Positions 1-8,025 of a stretch of DNA of 15,148 nt are shown in pieces. This DNA comes from GCA-003244245 sp035276605. Its GTDB lineage: Bacteria > Actinomycetota > Actinomycetes > Mycobacteriales > Pseudonocardiaceae. The notes under the pieces were generated by a model. It did not search any database. It saw only the letters and a program-made list of their open reading frames with translations, and had not been told where the DNA came from. Made by a program: the position numbers and the translations under genes. Within the stretch, counting starts at the first letter, position 1. Each line of letters begins with the position of its first letter. The stretch is from positions 1-15,148 of the forward strand of contig DATELN010000027.1 in the NCBI GenBank assembly GCA_035276605.1, given 5' to 3'.

Positions 1-2311
1 CAGGCTCGTCCTGAGCCAACCGCAACCGCTCCTCCAGCTCCGCCAGGCTGGCCAGCGCGCCAGCCCGGCGTTGCTCCATCTGGTCACGCTGCCGGCGCAA
101 CCGCTCGGCCTCGTCGGAGGCCGAGCGCGCCGCCTGGCCCAGCCGGGCGAGCTGTTCAGCGACCGCGGACAGCTGGGCGTCGGACTCATGCAAGGCGGCC
201 AATGTGTTGTTGACGTCCTCGGTGCGGGCGGCCTCCTCGGCAGCGGCTCCATCCAGTTCGGCGGCAAGCTGCTCGATATGCATCTCGCACTCCGCCAGCC
301 GAGCCCGCCCGTCATCGATGGCAGCTTGGACTTCAATGACACTTTGGCTGCGCCCTGATCCCCCGTGTGCCCAGTCGCCGCCGAGCACGTCGCCGTCGAG
401 GGTCACCGCGCGGGCGGTAGGCAGCACGGCCAGCAACGCGCGGGCCGCGGTCAGGTCGTCGACCACCGCGGTGTGATCCAGCAGCCGGTGCAGCGCCGGA
501 CGCAGCTGCTCCGGTGCGCGGACCAGATCCACTGCCCAGCGCGCGCCAGCCGGCAGCTCCGGCCAGGTTGACCGATCCACCGTGGCTCCGACACCGGGGG
601 CGCCGCCGATGAGCAGGCCGGCCCGGCCGGCGCCCTGCTCACGCAACAGGGACAGCGCTGCGACTGCGATGTCAAGATCAGCTACCGCCAGCGCATCGGC
701 GGCGGCGCCAAGCGCGGCCGCTATGGCGGCCTCCACGCCGGCCTCCACAGCGAGCAGCGTGGCGACCGTTCCGATCATGCCGGGCCAGTCAGTGGTCAGC
801 AGCGCCTTCGTGCCGTCTTTAAGGGCCAGTCCGACCGCGAGCGCCTCCACCCTGGCCCGCCAGGAGGCCCGCTGCTGCTCGGCCTCGCGCTGTGCCGCGG
901 TGAGCTCGGTGCTGCGCTGCGCCGCAGTGGCATGCGCACTCACCGCCGCCTCGTGCCGCTCGTTGAGGCTGACCTCGCCGGCGTGCAGGCCATCGAGTGT
1001 CTGCTGCAGCTCGTCGAACTCCTGCTGGGCCACCTCAGCGCGCTCCCAGGCGTCGGCCAGCGCGCTGGACAGCCGGTCTATTTCCTCCGCGGTGGCACCG
1101 GTGGTGGACCGCAGCGCCTCGACCTGCCCAGCGAGCCGAGCCAGCCCCTCCCGACGGTCCGCAATGGCGCGGACGGCGGCCAGATGCGCCCGCTCGGCCT
1201 CCGCAACAGCCTGTTCCAGTTCAACTCGGCGATCCAGCGCGGCCGACAGCACTAGCCTGGCCTGCTCCACCACGGCGTGCAGCTCGGTCTCGTTGACCTG
1301 CGCGGCCGCAGCCTCGCGCTCCAGCTCGTCGGGATCACGCCCCGGACGATGCGCTTCGGTGGGAGCAGACAGGTGCCGGGCTCGCTGCGCGGCCAGCTGC
1401 ACCGTGCCGCGCAACCGCTCGGCCAGCGCGGAAAGCTGATACCAAGTGTCCTGCGCCGCGGCGAGCTGCGGCGCCGACGCGGCCAGCTGCTGTTCCAGTT
1501 CGGTTTGCTGGGCACGCGCCGTAGTCAACGCGCTGTCCACCTCGTCACGCCGCGCCCTGGCGGCAGCCTCGTCGGCCTCATCCTTGGCCACCGCTGTTCG
1601 CAGCGTCACCAGGTCATCGGCGTAGAGGCGCAGCCGGGCATCGCGCAGATCGGCCTGCACAGCCTGCGCCCGCCGGGCGATCTCGGCCTGCTTGCCCAGC
1701 GGTTTGAGCTGGCGGCGCAACTCGGCGGTGAGGTCGGCTAACCGGGTGAGGTTGGTCTGCATCGCGTCCAGCTTGCGCAGCGCCTTTTCCTTGCGCTTGC
1801 GGTGTTTGAGGACACCCGCTGCTTCCTCGATGAATGCCCGGCGCTCCTCCGGCTTGGACTGCAGGATCGAGTCGAGCTTGCCCTGCCCCACGATGACGTG
1901 CATCTCTCGTCCGATGCCAGAGTCGGACAGTAGCTCCTGGACGTCCAGCAACCGGCAGCTGTTGCCGTTGATCTCGTACTCGCTGGCACCGTCGCGGAAC
2001 ATCCGCCGGGTGACCGACACCTCGGTGTAGTCGATGGGCAGCGCGCCGTCGCTGTTGTCGATGGTCAAGGTGACCTCGGCGCGGCCCAGCGGGGGACGAT
2101 CGGCGGTGCCGGCGAAGATGACGTCTTCCATCTTGCCGCCGCGTAACGCCTTGGCGCCCTGCTCACCCATCACCCAGGACAGCGCATCCACCACGTTGGA
2201 CTTACCCGATCCGTTGGGTCCTACCACGCAGGTGATGCCTGGTTCGAAGCGCAACGTCGTGGCGGAAGCGAAAGACTTGAAGCCCTTCAGCGTCAAGCTC
2301 TTCAGGTGCAC
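1..2311 (-). CDS. smc: Chromosome segregation ATPase SMC, N-terminal 770 codons (runs off left edge)
   Basis: SMC is the ATPase core of the condensin-like SMC-ScpAB complex, which compacts and segregates the nucleoid. Translating the minus strand from the GTG at 2311 gives an open frame with no stop to the window edge. The protein begins VHLKSLTLKGFKSF and carries the Walker A motif GPNGSGKSN at residues 31-39, then the N-lobe stretch ending in EEAAGVLKHRKRKEKALRKL. A long Ala/Glu/Arg-rich coiled-coil arm follows to about residue 490, then a Gly/Ala-rich hinge at roughly 495-645, then the start of the returning coiled coil. The C-terminal half with signature and Walker B motifs lies outside the window. 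The GTG is chosen because MxLKSLTLKGFKSF is the family N-terminus; a GAGAGGG stretch lies 11 bases upstream. The start overlaps the end of pabAB by 10 bases, suggesting translational coupling. Identification is very secure; the exact start is likely. Confidence 0.97.
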   Translation of the reverse strand, partial: MHLKSLTLKGFKSFASATTLRFEPGITCVVGPNGSGKSNVVDALSWVMGEQGAKALRGGKMEDVIFAGTADRPPLGRAEVTLTIDNSDGALPIDYTEVSVTRRMFRDGASEYEINGNSCRLLDVQELLSDSGIGREMHVIVGQGKLDSILQSKPEERRAFIEEAAGVLKHRKRKEKALRKLDAMQTNLTRLADLTAELRRQLKPLGKQAEIARRAQAVQADLRDARLRLYADDLVTLRTAVAKDEADEAAARARRDEVDSALTTARAQQTELEQQLAASAPQLAAAQDTWYQLSALAERLRGTVQLAAQRARHLSAPTEAHRPGRDPDELEREAAAAQVNETELHAVVEQARLVLSAALDRRVELEQAVAEAERAHLAAVRAIADRREGLARLAGQVEALRSTTGATAEEIDRLSSALADAWERAEVAQQEFDELQQTLDGLHAGEVSLNERHEAAVSAHATAAQRSTELTAAQREAEQQRASWRARVEALAVGLALKDGTKALLTTDWPGMIGTVATLLAVEAGVEAAIAAALGAAADALAVADLDIAVAALSLLREQGAGRAGLLIGGAPGVGATVDRSTWPELPAGARWAVDLVRAPEQLRPALHRLLDHTAVVDDLTAARALLAVLPTARAVTLDGDVLGGDWAHGGSGRSQSVIEVQAAIDDGRARLAECEMHIEQLAAELDGAAAEEAARTEDVNNTLAALHESDAQLSAVAEQLARLGQAARSASDEAERLRRQRDQMEQRRAGALASLAELEERLRLAQDEP

Positions 2312-4482
2312 GGTGCGCCGGACCCTCTCTGCTGTTTCCCTACTGCATGCCCAAGCAGGGTACCGATGCCTTCCCATTCGTCAGGCTGAGCGGGCAAGCG
2401 CGAGTGGGCCACCTCGGAAAATCTCGCACCGAGGACGCTAGTGATCGCGCTCGCCTTGATGATCGTCTCCTCAAACTCGGCGACGTCGTCAGACAGGGCA
2501 GTGATAGCCCCACCAACTCCGAAGCTCACCTCGTCCGGCGTGAGCACCAGCGTCCGGATGACCATGGCGAGGTCGGCCGTTCCATTCAGCGAGAAGTAGC
2601 CAAGGGCTCCGGAATAGATCCCGCGCGGACCGCTTTCCAGAGCGTCGATGATTCGCATGGTGCGAAGCTTCGGTGCGCCGGTCATCGAGCCACCGGGAAA
2701 CGCCGCCCGTACACAATCGACCGCCGAGACACCGCTGCGTAGCTTCGCCCGGACGGTGCTGACCAATTGGTGCACATGAGCGTAGCTTTCGACGTCGAAA
2801 ATGCTCGGCACGGTTACCGAACCGGGCTGCGCGCACGAACCCAGGTCGTTGCGGACCAGGTCAACGATCATCAGGTTCTCCGCGCGGTCCTTCTCGCTGT
2901 TAGCAAGCTCCTCTCGCAAGACACGGTCCTGTTCCGCAGACAGCCCACGAGGCCTCGTTCCCTTGATCGGCCGGGACTCTACAACCCCGTCCCTGGACAC
3001 TCGGATGAAACGCTCAGGAGATGTGCTCAAGACGAACAAGTCGGCAAAACGCAACCAGGCCGCGAAGGGGGCTGGGCTTTCGGTGCGCAGCACCTGGTAG
3101 GCCCGCCAAGGGTTGATCGTCGCCTTCCCGACCACCATATTGGTCAGGCACACCTCGTAACTCTCCCCTTCCTTGATCGCCTTTTGGCAGGCCGCGATCA
3201 GGTGCAGGTACCGGGACCGGTCGTGGCGCAGGCCGACGTCGCCCAGTGCGAGGAAGGGCCTGCGCGGCCTGGGCGGCGTGCCGGCCAGCGCGTCCAGCCG
3301 AGCACCGGTGCGGGCAAGCCATTCCCGCGCGCTGGTGTCGTCCTCAGGATCGGCGAGCGCGAGCAAGTACGTCATTCCGGTCAGGTGGTCAATAACAAGC
3401 CCGCGATCAGCGAAGATCATGGCTGCGTCGGGGTTATCCGAGCGGTGCGCAAGCCTGCCGCCGCATTCGGCCTTGAGTTCGTAACCGGTGTAACCGACCC
3501 AGCCGAGGGCAAAGTCGAAGGGCAACTCCGGCACCTCAACATCCAGGGCGCGCAGATCGCGGTCCAGCCAGTCGAAGAATCCGGCGCGGTGCACGTCAGT
3601 GCGCTCTGGCGAGTGCACGGTCACCGTGCCCCGCCAGACGTCGGCATAGGCAATCCTGGCTAATGGGCCGCTGGCGTCACCGAGAAAAGAGAACCTGCCT
3701 AACTCGCTGCTCTGCAGGCTGCTATCCAGCCAGAAGGCATGGGACGAGGATCCGTACAGGCAACCGAACACGTGTTCGATGGGTGCCGAGGTCGCCCGCA
3801 CACCGGCCAGCAGCCGCAAGGTCCGGGTTTGCTTCTCCCTGGCCGCAGTGACCACCGTGCGCTGCGGTGGGCGCCGGCTACCGGGACGGACCGGATTGCG
3901 CTGACGCCATCGGCTGGTAAGCCGAACGAAGTTGCGCAGCATCTCCCGTCCGTACTCGGTACGGATCGACTCAGGATGGAACTGCACGCCCCAGGCCGGT
4001 CGGTACCGGTGCCGCACGCCCATGATCAGACCGCTGTCAGTCCACGCGGTGATCTCGAGATCGTCCGGTACGCCGGTGACGGTCAGCGAGTGATAACGCA
4101 CTACTCGTAACGGCGAGGGCAGTCCCCTGAATAGATCGACGCCGTCGTGCACGACGTCCGACTCACGCCCGTGGAACAACTCCGGTGCTGCGTCGACGAT
4201 CCCGCCACTGAGCTCGCACAACCCTTGATGCCCCAGACAGACACCAAGCAACGGGATCGACTCGCCCAGCACGACGTCACGGCTAAGACCGAAATCCGAT
4301 GACCGACTAGGTCGCCCGGGTCCAGGCGAGATGATGACGTTGTCGAATTCAGCGAGATCCGCCATGCGCCAGCCGGGAGCATCATTGCGGACCACGCACG
4401 GCTCAATGCCGTTGATTTCGGCCAAATACTGGAAAAGGTTGTAGGTGAACGAGTCGTAGTTATCAATGATCAGCGTGCGCAT
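2302..4482 (-). CDS. pabAB: Fused aminodeoxychorismate synthase (PabA-PabB, glutamine amidotransferase + chorismate-binding)
   Basis: The enzyme converts chorismate and glutamine to 4-amino-4-deoxychorismate, the precursor of p-aminobenzoate for folate or for PABA-derived natural products. From the ATG at 4482 the protein has 726 residues. The N-terminal class I amidotransferase domain (about 1-190) has the oxyanion-loop region SPGPGRPS and the triad Cys82 (GVCLGHQG), His169 and Glu171 (QFHPES). After an Arg-rich linker comes a chorismate-binding domain with PIKGT (Lys about 507, the PabB-type lysine rather than the residue of anthranilate synthases), RAENLMIVDLVRNDLG, SMTGAPK and GVGGAITALSD. 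A tail of some 30 residues follows the conserved end. The ATG matches the family start MxxLIIDNYDSF; a GTG at 4491 is possible. The gene lies 38 bases after acyP and overlaps smc. No pabC-type lyase is visible. Several counted lines have 50-62% GC, against about 75% in smc, which suggests acquisition by transfer. Close relatives by architecture serve antibiotic pathways (candicidin, chloramphenicol, pristinamycin); which role applies here is unknown. Confidence 0.93.
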   Translation of the reverse strand: MRTLIIDNYDSFTYNLFQYLAEINGIEPCVVRNDAPGWRMADLAEFDNVIISPGPGRPSRSSDFGLSRDVVLGESIPLLGVCLGHQGLCELSGGIVDAAPELFHGRESDVVHDGVDLFRGLPSPLRVVRYHSLTVTGVPDDLEITAWTDSGLIMGVRHRYRPAWGVQFHPESIRTEYGREMLRNFVRLTSRWRQRNPVRPGSRRPPQRTVVTAAREKQTRTLRLLAGVRATSAPIEHVFGCLYGSSSHAFWLDSSLQSSELGRFSFLGDASGPLARIAYADVWRGTVTVHSPERTDVHRAGFFDWLDRDLRALDVEVPELPFDFALGWVGYTGYELKAECGGRLAHRSDNPDAAMIFADRGLVIDHLTGMTYLLALADPEDDTSAREWLARTGARLDALAGTPPRPRRPFLALGDVGLRHDRSRYLHLIAACQKAIKEGESYEVCLTNMVVGKATINPWRAYQVLRTESPAPFAAWLRFADLFVLSTSPERFIRVSRDGVVESRPIKGTRPRGLSAEQDRVLREELANSEKDRAENLMIVDLVRNDLGSCAQPGSVTVPSIFDVESYAHVHQLVSTVRAKLRSGVSAVDCVRAAFPGGSMTGAPKLRTMRIIDALESGPRGIYSGALGYFSLNGTADLAMVIRTLVLTPDEVSFGVGGAITALSDDVAEFEETIIKASAITSVLGARFSEVAHSRLPAQPDEWEGIGTLLGHAVGKQQRGSGAPCT

Positions 4483-4520
4483 GGATTCCACTTCGTCGGT
4501 ACCCGTTGGCCGCGCGCCGC

Positions 4521-4784
4521 TCAGCGCTCGACGAAGCCGGTGACGCCGCGGACGTGGTCGAACCGCTCGGTCACCTGCTTCACATGCCCCGGCGTCGACC
4601 CGGATCGGAGCGCGGCGAGTAGCTGCTCGCAGGCCTCCCGTGGGCCCTCCGCAACGACTTCAACCCGCCCGTCGGACAGATTTGCCGCATGACCGGCCAG
4701 TCCCAGCATGAGCGCCTGAGATCGGGTCCACCAGCGGAATCCCACGCCCTGAACACGACCATGCACCCAAGCGGTCATGCGCAC
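4521..4784 (-). CDS. acyP: Acylphosphatase
   Basis: Acylphosphatase hydrolyses carboxyl-phosphate bonds of small acyl phosphates in the cytoplasm; its physiological role in bacteria is poorly defined. The protein shows the family signature WVHGRVQGVGFRWWT, with the catalytic Arg in GVGFR, and the second motif AANLSDGRVEVVAEG, with the catalytic Asn in AAN. It ends in GFVER, close to the mycobacterial protein's end. With the GTG at 4784 it has 87 residues. I chose that start because AAGGGG lies 6 bases ahead of it. The ATG at 4802 (93 residues) has no visible ribosome binding site but cannot be excluded, and an ATG at 4778 is also in frame. It lies 83 bases after mutM and 38 bases before pabAB in the same operon. 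In M. tuberculosis acyP is the direct neighbour of smc, so pabAB looks inserted here. Confidence 0.92.
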   Translation of the reverse strand: MRMTAWVHGRVQGVGFRWWTRSQALMLGLAGHAANLSDGRVEVVAEGPREACEQLLAALRSGSTPGHVKQVTERFDHVRGVTGFVER

Positions 4785-4790
4785 CGAGCG

Positions 4791-4796
4791 CCCCTT
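4791..4796 (-). promoter_or_regulatory. Ribosome binding site supporting the acyP GTG start
   Basis: On the minus strand AAGGGG is followed by a 6-base spacer and GTG at 4784. It lies inside the reading frame opened by the ATG at 4802, so the two starts are mutually exclusive as primary sites. This is inference from spacing only. Confidence 0.5.
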
Positions 4797-4867
4797 GGTC
4801 ATGGGTCAATGATGCACCTGGCGCGGGCACGGCCCGTGAACTCGGCGCTACCGACGTGCAAACGCCG

Positions 4868-5722
4868 TTACGGATGGGGCTGGCGGGGGCGGGGCTGGCA
4901 GCGGGGGCAGAAATAGGACGAGCGGTTCATGAAGGGTTCTCGGCGGATCGGGGTGCTACAGCGGGAGCAGGGCTGGCCGGCCTGGCCGTAGGCGGCCAGC
5001 GAGCGGTCGAAGTAGCCGGAGGCACCGTTGATGTTCACATAGAGCGCGTCGAAGGACGTGCCGCCGGCAGCGAGTGCCTCGGTCATCACCTCCGTGACCG
5101 CCGCCAGCACGGCGCAGCCCTGCGCGCGGGTCAGCGTCGCGGTGGGCCGGGCTCCGTGTAGCCGGGCCCGCCACAGCGCCTCGTCGGCGTAGATGTTGCC
5201 GATTCCGGAGACCAGGGTTTGGTCGAGCAGCGCGCGTTTGAGGCCGGTATGTCGCCGGCGGATCCCGGCGACCACCGCGTCAGGGTCAAAAAGCGGGTCC
5301 AGCGGGTCTAAGGCGATGTGCGCAACGGGAATGGGTATGCCCTCGACCAGCTCCTCCACCGAGAGACCGCCGAACGTGCGCTGGTCGATGAACCGCAACT
5401 CCGGGCCACCGTCGACAAAGCGGAACCGCACCCGTAGGTGCATCTCGTCCGCGGCGCCGGGAGGCTGCATCCGCATCTGCCCGCTCATTCCCAGATGGGC
5501 CAGCAACGCTTCGTAGTCACCCAAATCCAGCCAGAGATACTTGCCGCGGCGCTGGGCAGCGCGGATCTGCCGGCCGGCCAGCCGGCAGGCGAAGTCGAGC
5601 TCGCCGGCGAGGTGGCGGCGTACCGAACGGGGATGGCGCACCTCGACCGCGGCCACCGTGCGCCCGGTGACGTGTTCGGCGAGGCCGAGCCGGACAACCT
5701 CGACCTCGGGTAGTTCCGGCAC
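4868..5722 (-). CDS. mutM: Formamidopyrimidine-DNA glycosylase (MutM/Fpg)
   Basis: This bifunctional glycosylase/AP lyase removes 8-oxoguanine and formamidopyrimidines from oxidised DNA. The protein has 284 residues, the usual length. It starts PELPEVE after Met, with Pro2 as the catalytic amine and Glu3. Lys61 sits in RRGKYLWLDL. HLGMSGQMR and DQRTFGG carry the Met, Arg and Phe of the lesion-flipping triad. QTLVSGIGNIYADE marks the helix-two-turn-helix. The C-terminal zinc finger has Cys252, Cys255, Cys272 and Cys275, with the catalytic Arg267 in FMNRSSYFC, a form common in actinobacteria. The start is GTG at 5722, 6 bases after the rnc stop, so the pair is probably co-translated; a GGGG run lies 9 bases upstream. 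All catalytic residues are present and I see nothing broken. Confidence 0.97.
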   Translation of the reverse strand: MPELPEVEVVRLGLAEHVTGRTVAAVEVRHPRSVRRHLAGELDFACRLAGRQIRAAQRRGKYLWLDLGDYEALLAHLGMSGQMRMQPPGAADEMHLRVRFRFVDGGPELRFIDQRTFGGLSVEELVEGIPIPVAHIALDPLDPLFDPDAVVAGIRRRHTGLKRALLDQTLVSGIGNIYADEALWRARLHGARPTATLTRAQGCAVLAAVTEVMTEALAAGGTSFDALYVNINGASGYFDRSLAAYGQAGQPCSRCSTPIRREPFMNRSSYFCPRCQPRPRQPHP

Positions 5723-5728
5723 GATGTG

Positions 5729-6472
5729 CTACCCCGCCGGCGGGGCGCTCCCGCTGGCCAGCTCGGACAGCGAACGCCAGGCGGCCTCGGCGGCGCGCTG
5801 CTCGGCCTCCTTCTTGGTGCGGCCCTGCCCGCTTCCCCGCTCGACCCCAGCCACCACCGCGGTCGCGGTGAACTCCTTGAGATGGTCTGGCCCATCCTCG
5901 GTGATCCGGTACTCCGGCACTCCCAAGTCGCGGCTGGCGGTGAGTTCCTGCAGGCTGGTCTTCCAGTCCAAGCCCGCACCAAGCAGCGGAGCCATCACCA
6001 GTAGCGGGTCGAACAGCCGGTGCACCATGTCGCGGGCAACATCGATGCCGTGCTGCAAATACACCGCGCCGATCAACGCCTCGGTGGTGTCGGCCAGGAT
6101 GCTGGACTTATTCCGGCCGCCGGTGAGCTCCTCGCCCCGGCCTAGCAGCAGGTACTCCCCCAAGCCGTCGGGACCGAGTCCGCGCGCCACGCCGGCCAGC
6201 GCGTGCATGTTCACCACGCTGGCGCGCAGCTTGGCAAGCTGCCCCTCGGGCAGGTCGGGGTGGGTGCGGAACAGGTGATCAGTGACGACTACGCCGAGCA
6301 CCGCGTCGCCCAGGAACTCCAGCCGCTCGTTCGGTTCCAGACCACCGCTTTCGTAGGCATAGGAGCGGTGTGTCAAAGCAAGCGTGAGCAGCTCGGTGTC
6401 GATCTCGACGCCGAGCGCGGTGAGCAGCGGGGTCAGATCTGCTGGATGGCCCCGCGACGGACGGTTACCCAA
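5729..6472 (-). CDS. rnc: Ribonuclease III
   Basis: RNase III cleaves double-stranded RNA and is needed for maturation of rRNA precursors and turnover of structured mRNAs. The 247-residue protein has the signature NERLEFLGDAV with Glu52 and Asp56, and the second metal-binding pair Asp128 and Glu131 in ADTTEALIGAVYL. The double-stranded RNA-binding domain begins near DWKTSLQELTA and includes GPDHLKEFTA and GRTKKEAEQRAA. The only start codon available upstream of the conserved region is TTG at 6472, 19 bases after the rpmF stop. I see no Shine-Dalgarno sequence ahead of it, so expression may depend on coupling to rpmF. The gene order rpmF-rnc-mutM is standard in actinobacteria. Identification is certain; the start is the only weak point. 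Confidence 0.97.
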   Translation of the reverse strand: MGNRPSRGHPADLTPLLTALGVEIDTELLTLALTHRSYAYESGGLEPNERLEFLGDAVLGVVVTDHLFRTHPDLPEGQLAKLRASVVNMHALAGVARGLGPDGLGEYLLLGRGEELTGGRNKSSILADTTEALIGAVYLQHGIDVARDMVHRLFDPLLVMAPLLGAGLDWKTSLQELTASRDLGVPEYRITEDGPDHLKEFTATAVVAGVERGSGQGRTKKEAEQRAAEAAWRSLSELASGSAPPAG

Positions 6473-6491
6473 GGGACGTCGCGTGGCGTGC

Positions 6492-6674
6492 TCAGGCCGG
6501 CTGGTTGACCTGGCGGCCGTCGTACCGTCCGCAGTACGGGCACAGCACGTGCGGCGGCTTCGGCCGGCGGCAGGCGCGGTTGGAACACTCCGCCAGAGTG
6601 GTGGCGGTGGTCTTCCACTGGGCCCGCCGCGAGCGGGTGTTCGACCGCGACATCCTGCGCTTGGGGACGGCCAC
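6492..6674 (-). CDS. rpmF: Ribosomal protein L32, zinc-ribbon form
   Basis: L32 is a small protein of the 50S subunit. The 60-residue product starts MAVPKRRMSRSNTRSRRAQW, which is diagnostic. It retains a zinc ribbon with cysteines in the pattern CSNRAC and CPYC, so it is the zinc-dependent form rather than the cysteine-free paralogue some actinobacteria make under zinc limitation. The start codon is GTG at 6674, one base after the stop of the DUF177 gene. Its ribosome binding site GAGGAG is embedded in the Glu codons at the end of that gene. The DUF177-rpmF pairing is conserved across bacteria. Confidence 0.97.
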   Translation of the reverse strand: MAVPKRRMSRSNTRSRRAQWKTTATTLAECSNRACRRPKPPHVLCPYCGRYDGRQVNQPA

Positions 6675-6675
6675 G

Positions 6676-7257
6676 TTACTCGTTCTCCTCTTCGGTTGCG
6701 CGCAACCGCTGCTTCAATGCGGCCCAGCGCGGATCCATTGTCTCATGCCGGTGATCCGTACCGAGTTCCGCCCGCTTGCCGCCGCATTCCGGGCACAGTC
6801 CCAGGCAGTCTTCGCGGCACAGCGGAGCCTGCGGCAGCGCCAGCAGCACGGTATCGCGAACCACTCGCTCAAGGTCAATAAGACCATCGACGACCCGGCT
6901 GACCTCCTCGGGATCAGTAGTGCCGTCGGTCGCGGTGTCCGGGTAGGCGAACAGCTCGATCAGCTCGACCTCAAGTCGATCGGTCAGCAGATCCAGGCAC
7001 CGGGAACACTGCCCGGTAACCGTCGCCGACGCCGTCCCCGAGACCAGCACCCCTTCCACCACCGACTCCAGGCGTACGTCCAGCACGAGATGATTTCCCG
7101 CCGGGATTCCCATCGCCTCGATGCCCAGCTCAGCCGGCAGCTCGATGTCACGGTGGTATTGGCGCATCGCCCCAGCACGCCTACCCAGATGCCGGGTATC
7201 GATCACCCAGGGGGCGGACGGATCCGGTCGAGCGGGAGCGGTATTGCGCGGCATCAC
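6676..7257 (-). CDS. yceD: DUF177 (YceD) family protein, cysteine-rich
   Basis: YceD/DUF177 proteins are encoded next to rpmF in most bacteria and are linked to large-subunit rRNA (23S) accumulation; the precise reaction is not established. The 193-residue protein has the family core ending in a paired-cysteine region: GQCSRCLDLL near the middle and CREDCLGLCPECGGKRAEL near the C-terminus, which suggests metal binding. The tail is acidic (ATEEENE). The start is GTG at 7257 or the directly adjacent ATG at 7254; neither has a well-spaced ribosome binding site. It lies 15 bases after the SepIVA-like gene. No signal peptide or membrane segment is visible, so it should be cytoplasmic. Confidence 0.92.
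   Translation of the reverse strand: MMPRNTAPARPDPSAPWVIDTRHLGRRAGAMRQYHRDIELPAELGIEAMGIPAGNHLVLDVRLESVVEGVLVSGTASATVTGQCSRCLDLLTDRLEVELIELFAYPDTATDGTTDPEEVSRVVDGLIDLERVVRDTVLLALPQAPLCREDCLGLCPECGGKRAELGTDHRHETMDPRWAALKQRLRATEEENE
6685..6690 (-). promoter_or_regulatory. rpmF ribosome binding site inside the DUF177 C-terminus
   Basis: GAGGAG on the minus strand lies 10 bases before the rpmF GTG and also encodes two Glu residues of the EEENE tail of the upstream protein. The stop of that gene is one base from the rpmF start, so the two are probably translationally coupled. Confidence 0.65.
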
Positions 7258-7272
7258 CTTGCAGGGTAGGCC

Positions 7273-8025
7273 CTAGGCACTTCGGCCGTGATATCCGCTG
7301 GTTCCGGCAGGCATCGGCGCGGCGTGCTGGGCGCGGCCGCGCCCGAGCGCACGCAGGGTGCGATTGAGTAGCTCCTCGAACTCCGCGAGAGTGGTCTCCA
7401 CGTAGGCGTCGCATTCCGAGCGGAGGCGGTGCACCTCGGTGCTTGCCTCATCCAGGATCCGGGTGGCCTCAGCGCGAGCCGCTTGTACTACCTGGGTCTT
7501 TTCGACCAACCGGGCCTGCTCGGCACGGCCATCGGCGACCGCCCGCTCGTAGGACGCTCTCCCAGCCGCAGTCATCCGCTCCGCTTCCGCCTCAGCGCGC
7601 CCGGTGAGCTCTTCGTACTCGCGACGTCCGGTGGCCTCCAGGCGGTCCACATCGGCCTGTGCGCCGCCCAGCAGCGACTCGGCCTTGGCACGGGCTTCGG
7701 CGACCAGCCGCGCGGCCTCGTCGCGGGCGGCAGCCGCCGCCTGCTCCGCTTCAGCGTGCGCGTCTTCGCGGTGACGCTGCGCTTCTTGCCGCGCCGTGTC
7801 GATCAGCTCATCGCGATGGTCCAGGACGTCCTGCGCGTCGTCGAACTCGGCGGGGATCGCGTCGCGGATGTCGTCGAGTAGTTCCAGCACGTCGCCACGG
7901 GGCACGATGCAGCTGGAGGTCATCGGCACACCGCGGGCCTCCTCCACGGTGGTCACGAGCTCGTCGAGGGCCTCGAAAACCCGGAACACCCGCCCCTGGA
8001 GCTGATCACCGTCCATAACAGCCAT
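7273..8025 (-). CDS. sepIVA: SepIVA-type DivIVA-domain septation/growth protein (homologue of M. tuberculosis Rv2927c)
   Basis: SepIVA is a mycobacterial DivIVA-like coiled-coil protein required for septation and involved in polar growth. The conserved N-terminal block is present: RVFEALDELVTTVEEARGVP, then CIVPRGDVLELLDDIRDAIP and DDAQDVLDHRDELI. An uninterrupted Ala/Glu/Arg-rich coiled coil follows for about 140 residues, with repeated units of the form AEAEAERM and AAARDEAARLVAEARAKAES. The C-terminus is a basic, probably disordered tail (AQHAAPMPAGTSGYHGRSA). With the ATG at 8025 it has 250 residues. Starts at 8016 (ATG) or 7989 (GTG, which aligns with the mycobacterial start) are equally plausible; a frame open to 8100 adds residues that look non-coding. 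I see no good ribosome binding site for the ATG starts. It lies directly downstream of coaD. Confidence 0.88.
   Translation of the reverse strand: MAVMDGDQLQGRVFRVFEALDELVTTVEEARGVPMTSSCIVPRGDVLELLDDIRDAIPAEFDDAQDVLDHRDELIDTARQEAQRHREDAHAEAEQAAAAARDEAARLVAEARAKAESLLGGAQADVDRLEATGRREYEELTGRAEAEAERMTAAGRASYERAVADGRAEQARLVEKTQVVQAARAEATRILDEASTEVHRLRSECDAYVETTLAEFEELLNRTLRALGRGRAQHAAPMPAGTSGYHGRSA

Noticed and set aside
582..1439. Plus-strand open frame of 285 codons opposite smc
   Set aside because: Ser/Ala/Arg-rich low-complexity translation typical of the reverse of a GC-rich coiled-coil gene; smc is certain on the other strand.
2767..3663. Plus-strand open frame of 298 codons opposite pabAB
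   Set aside because: No recognisable motif and fully covered by the conserved PabAB coding sequence on the minus strand.
4822..4838. Short stem-loop between mutM and acyP
   Set aside because: Five to seven pairs with a 3-base loop is expected by chance at this GC content; no supporting attenuator features.
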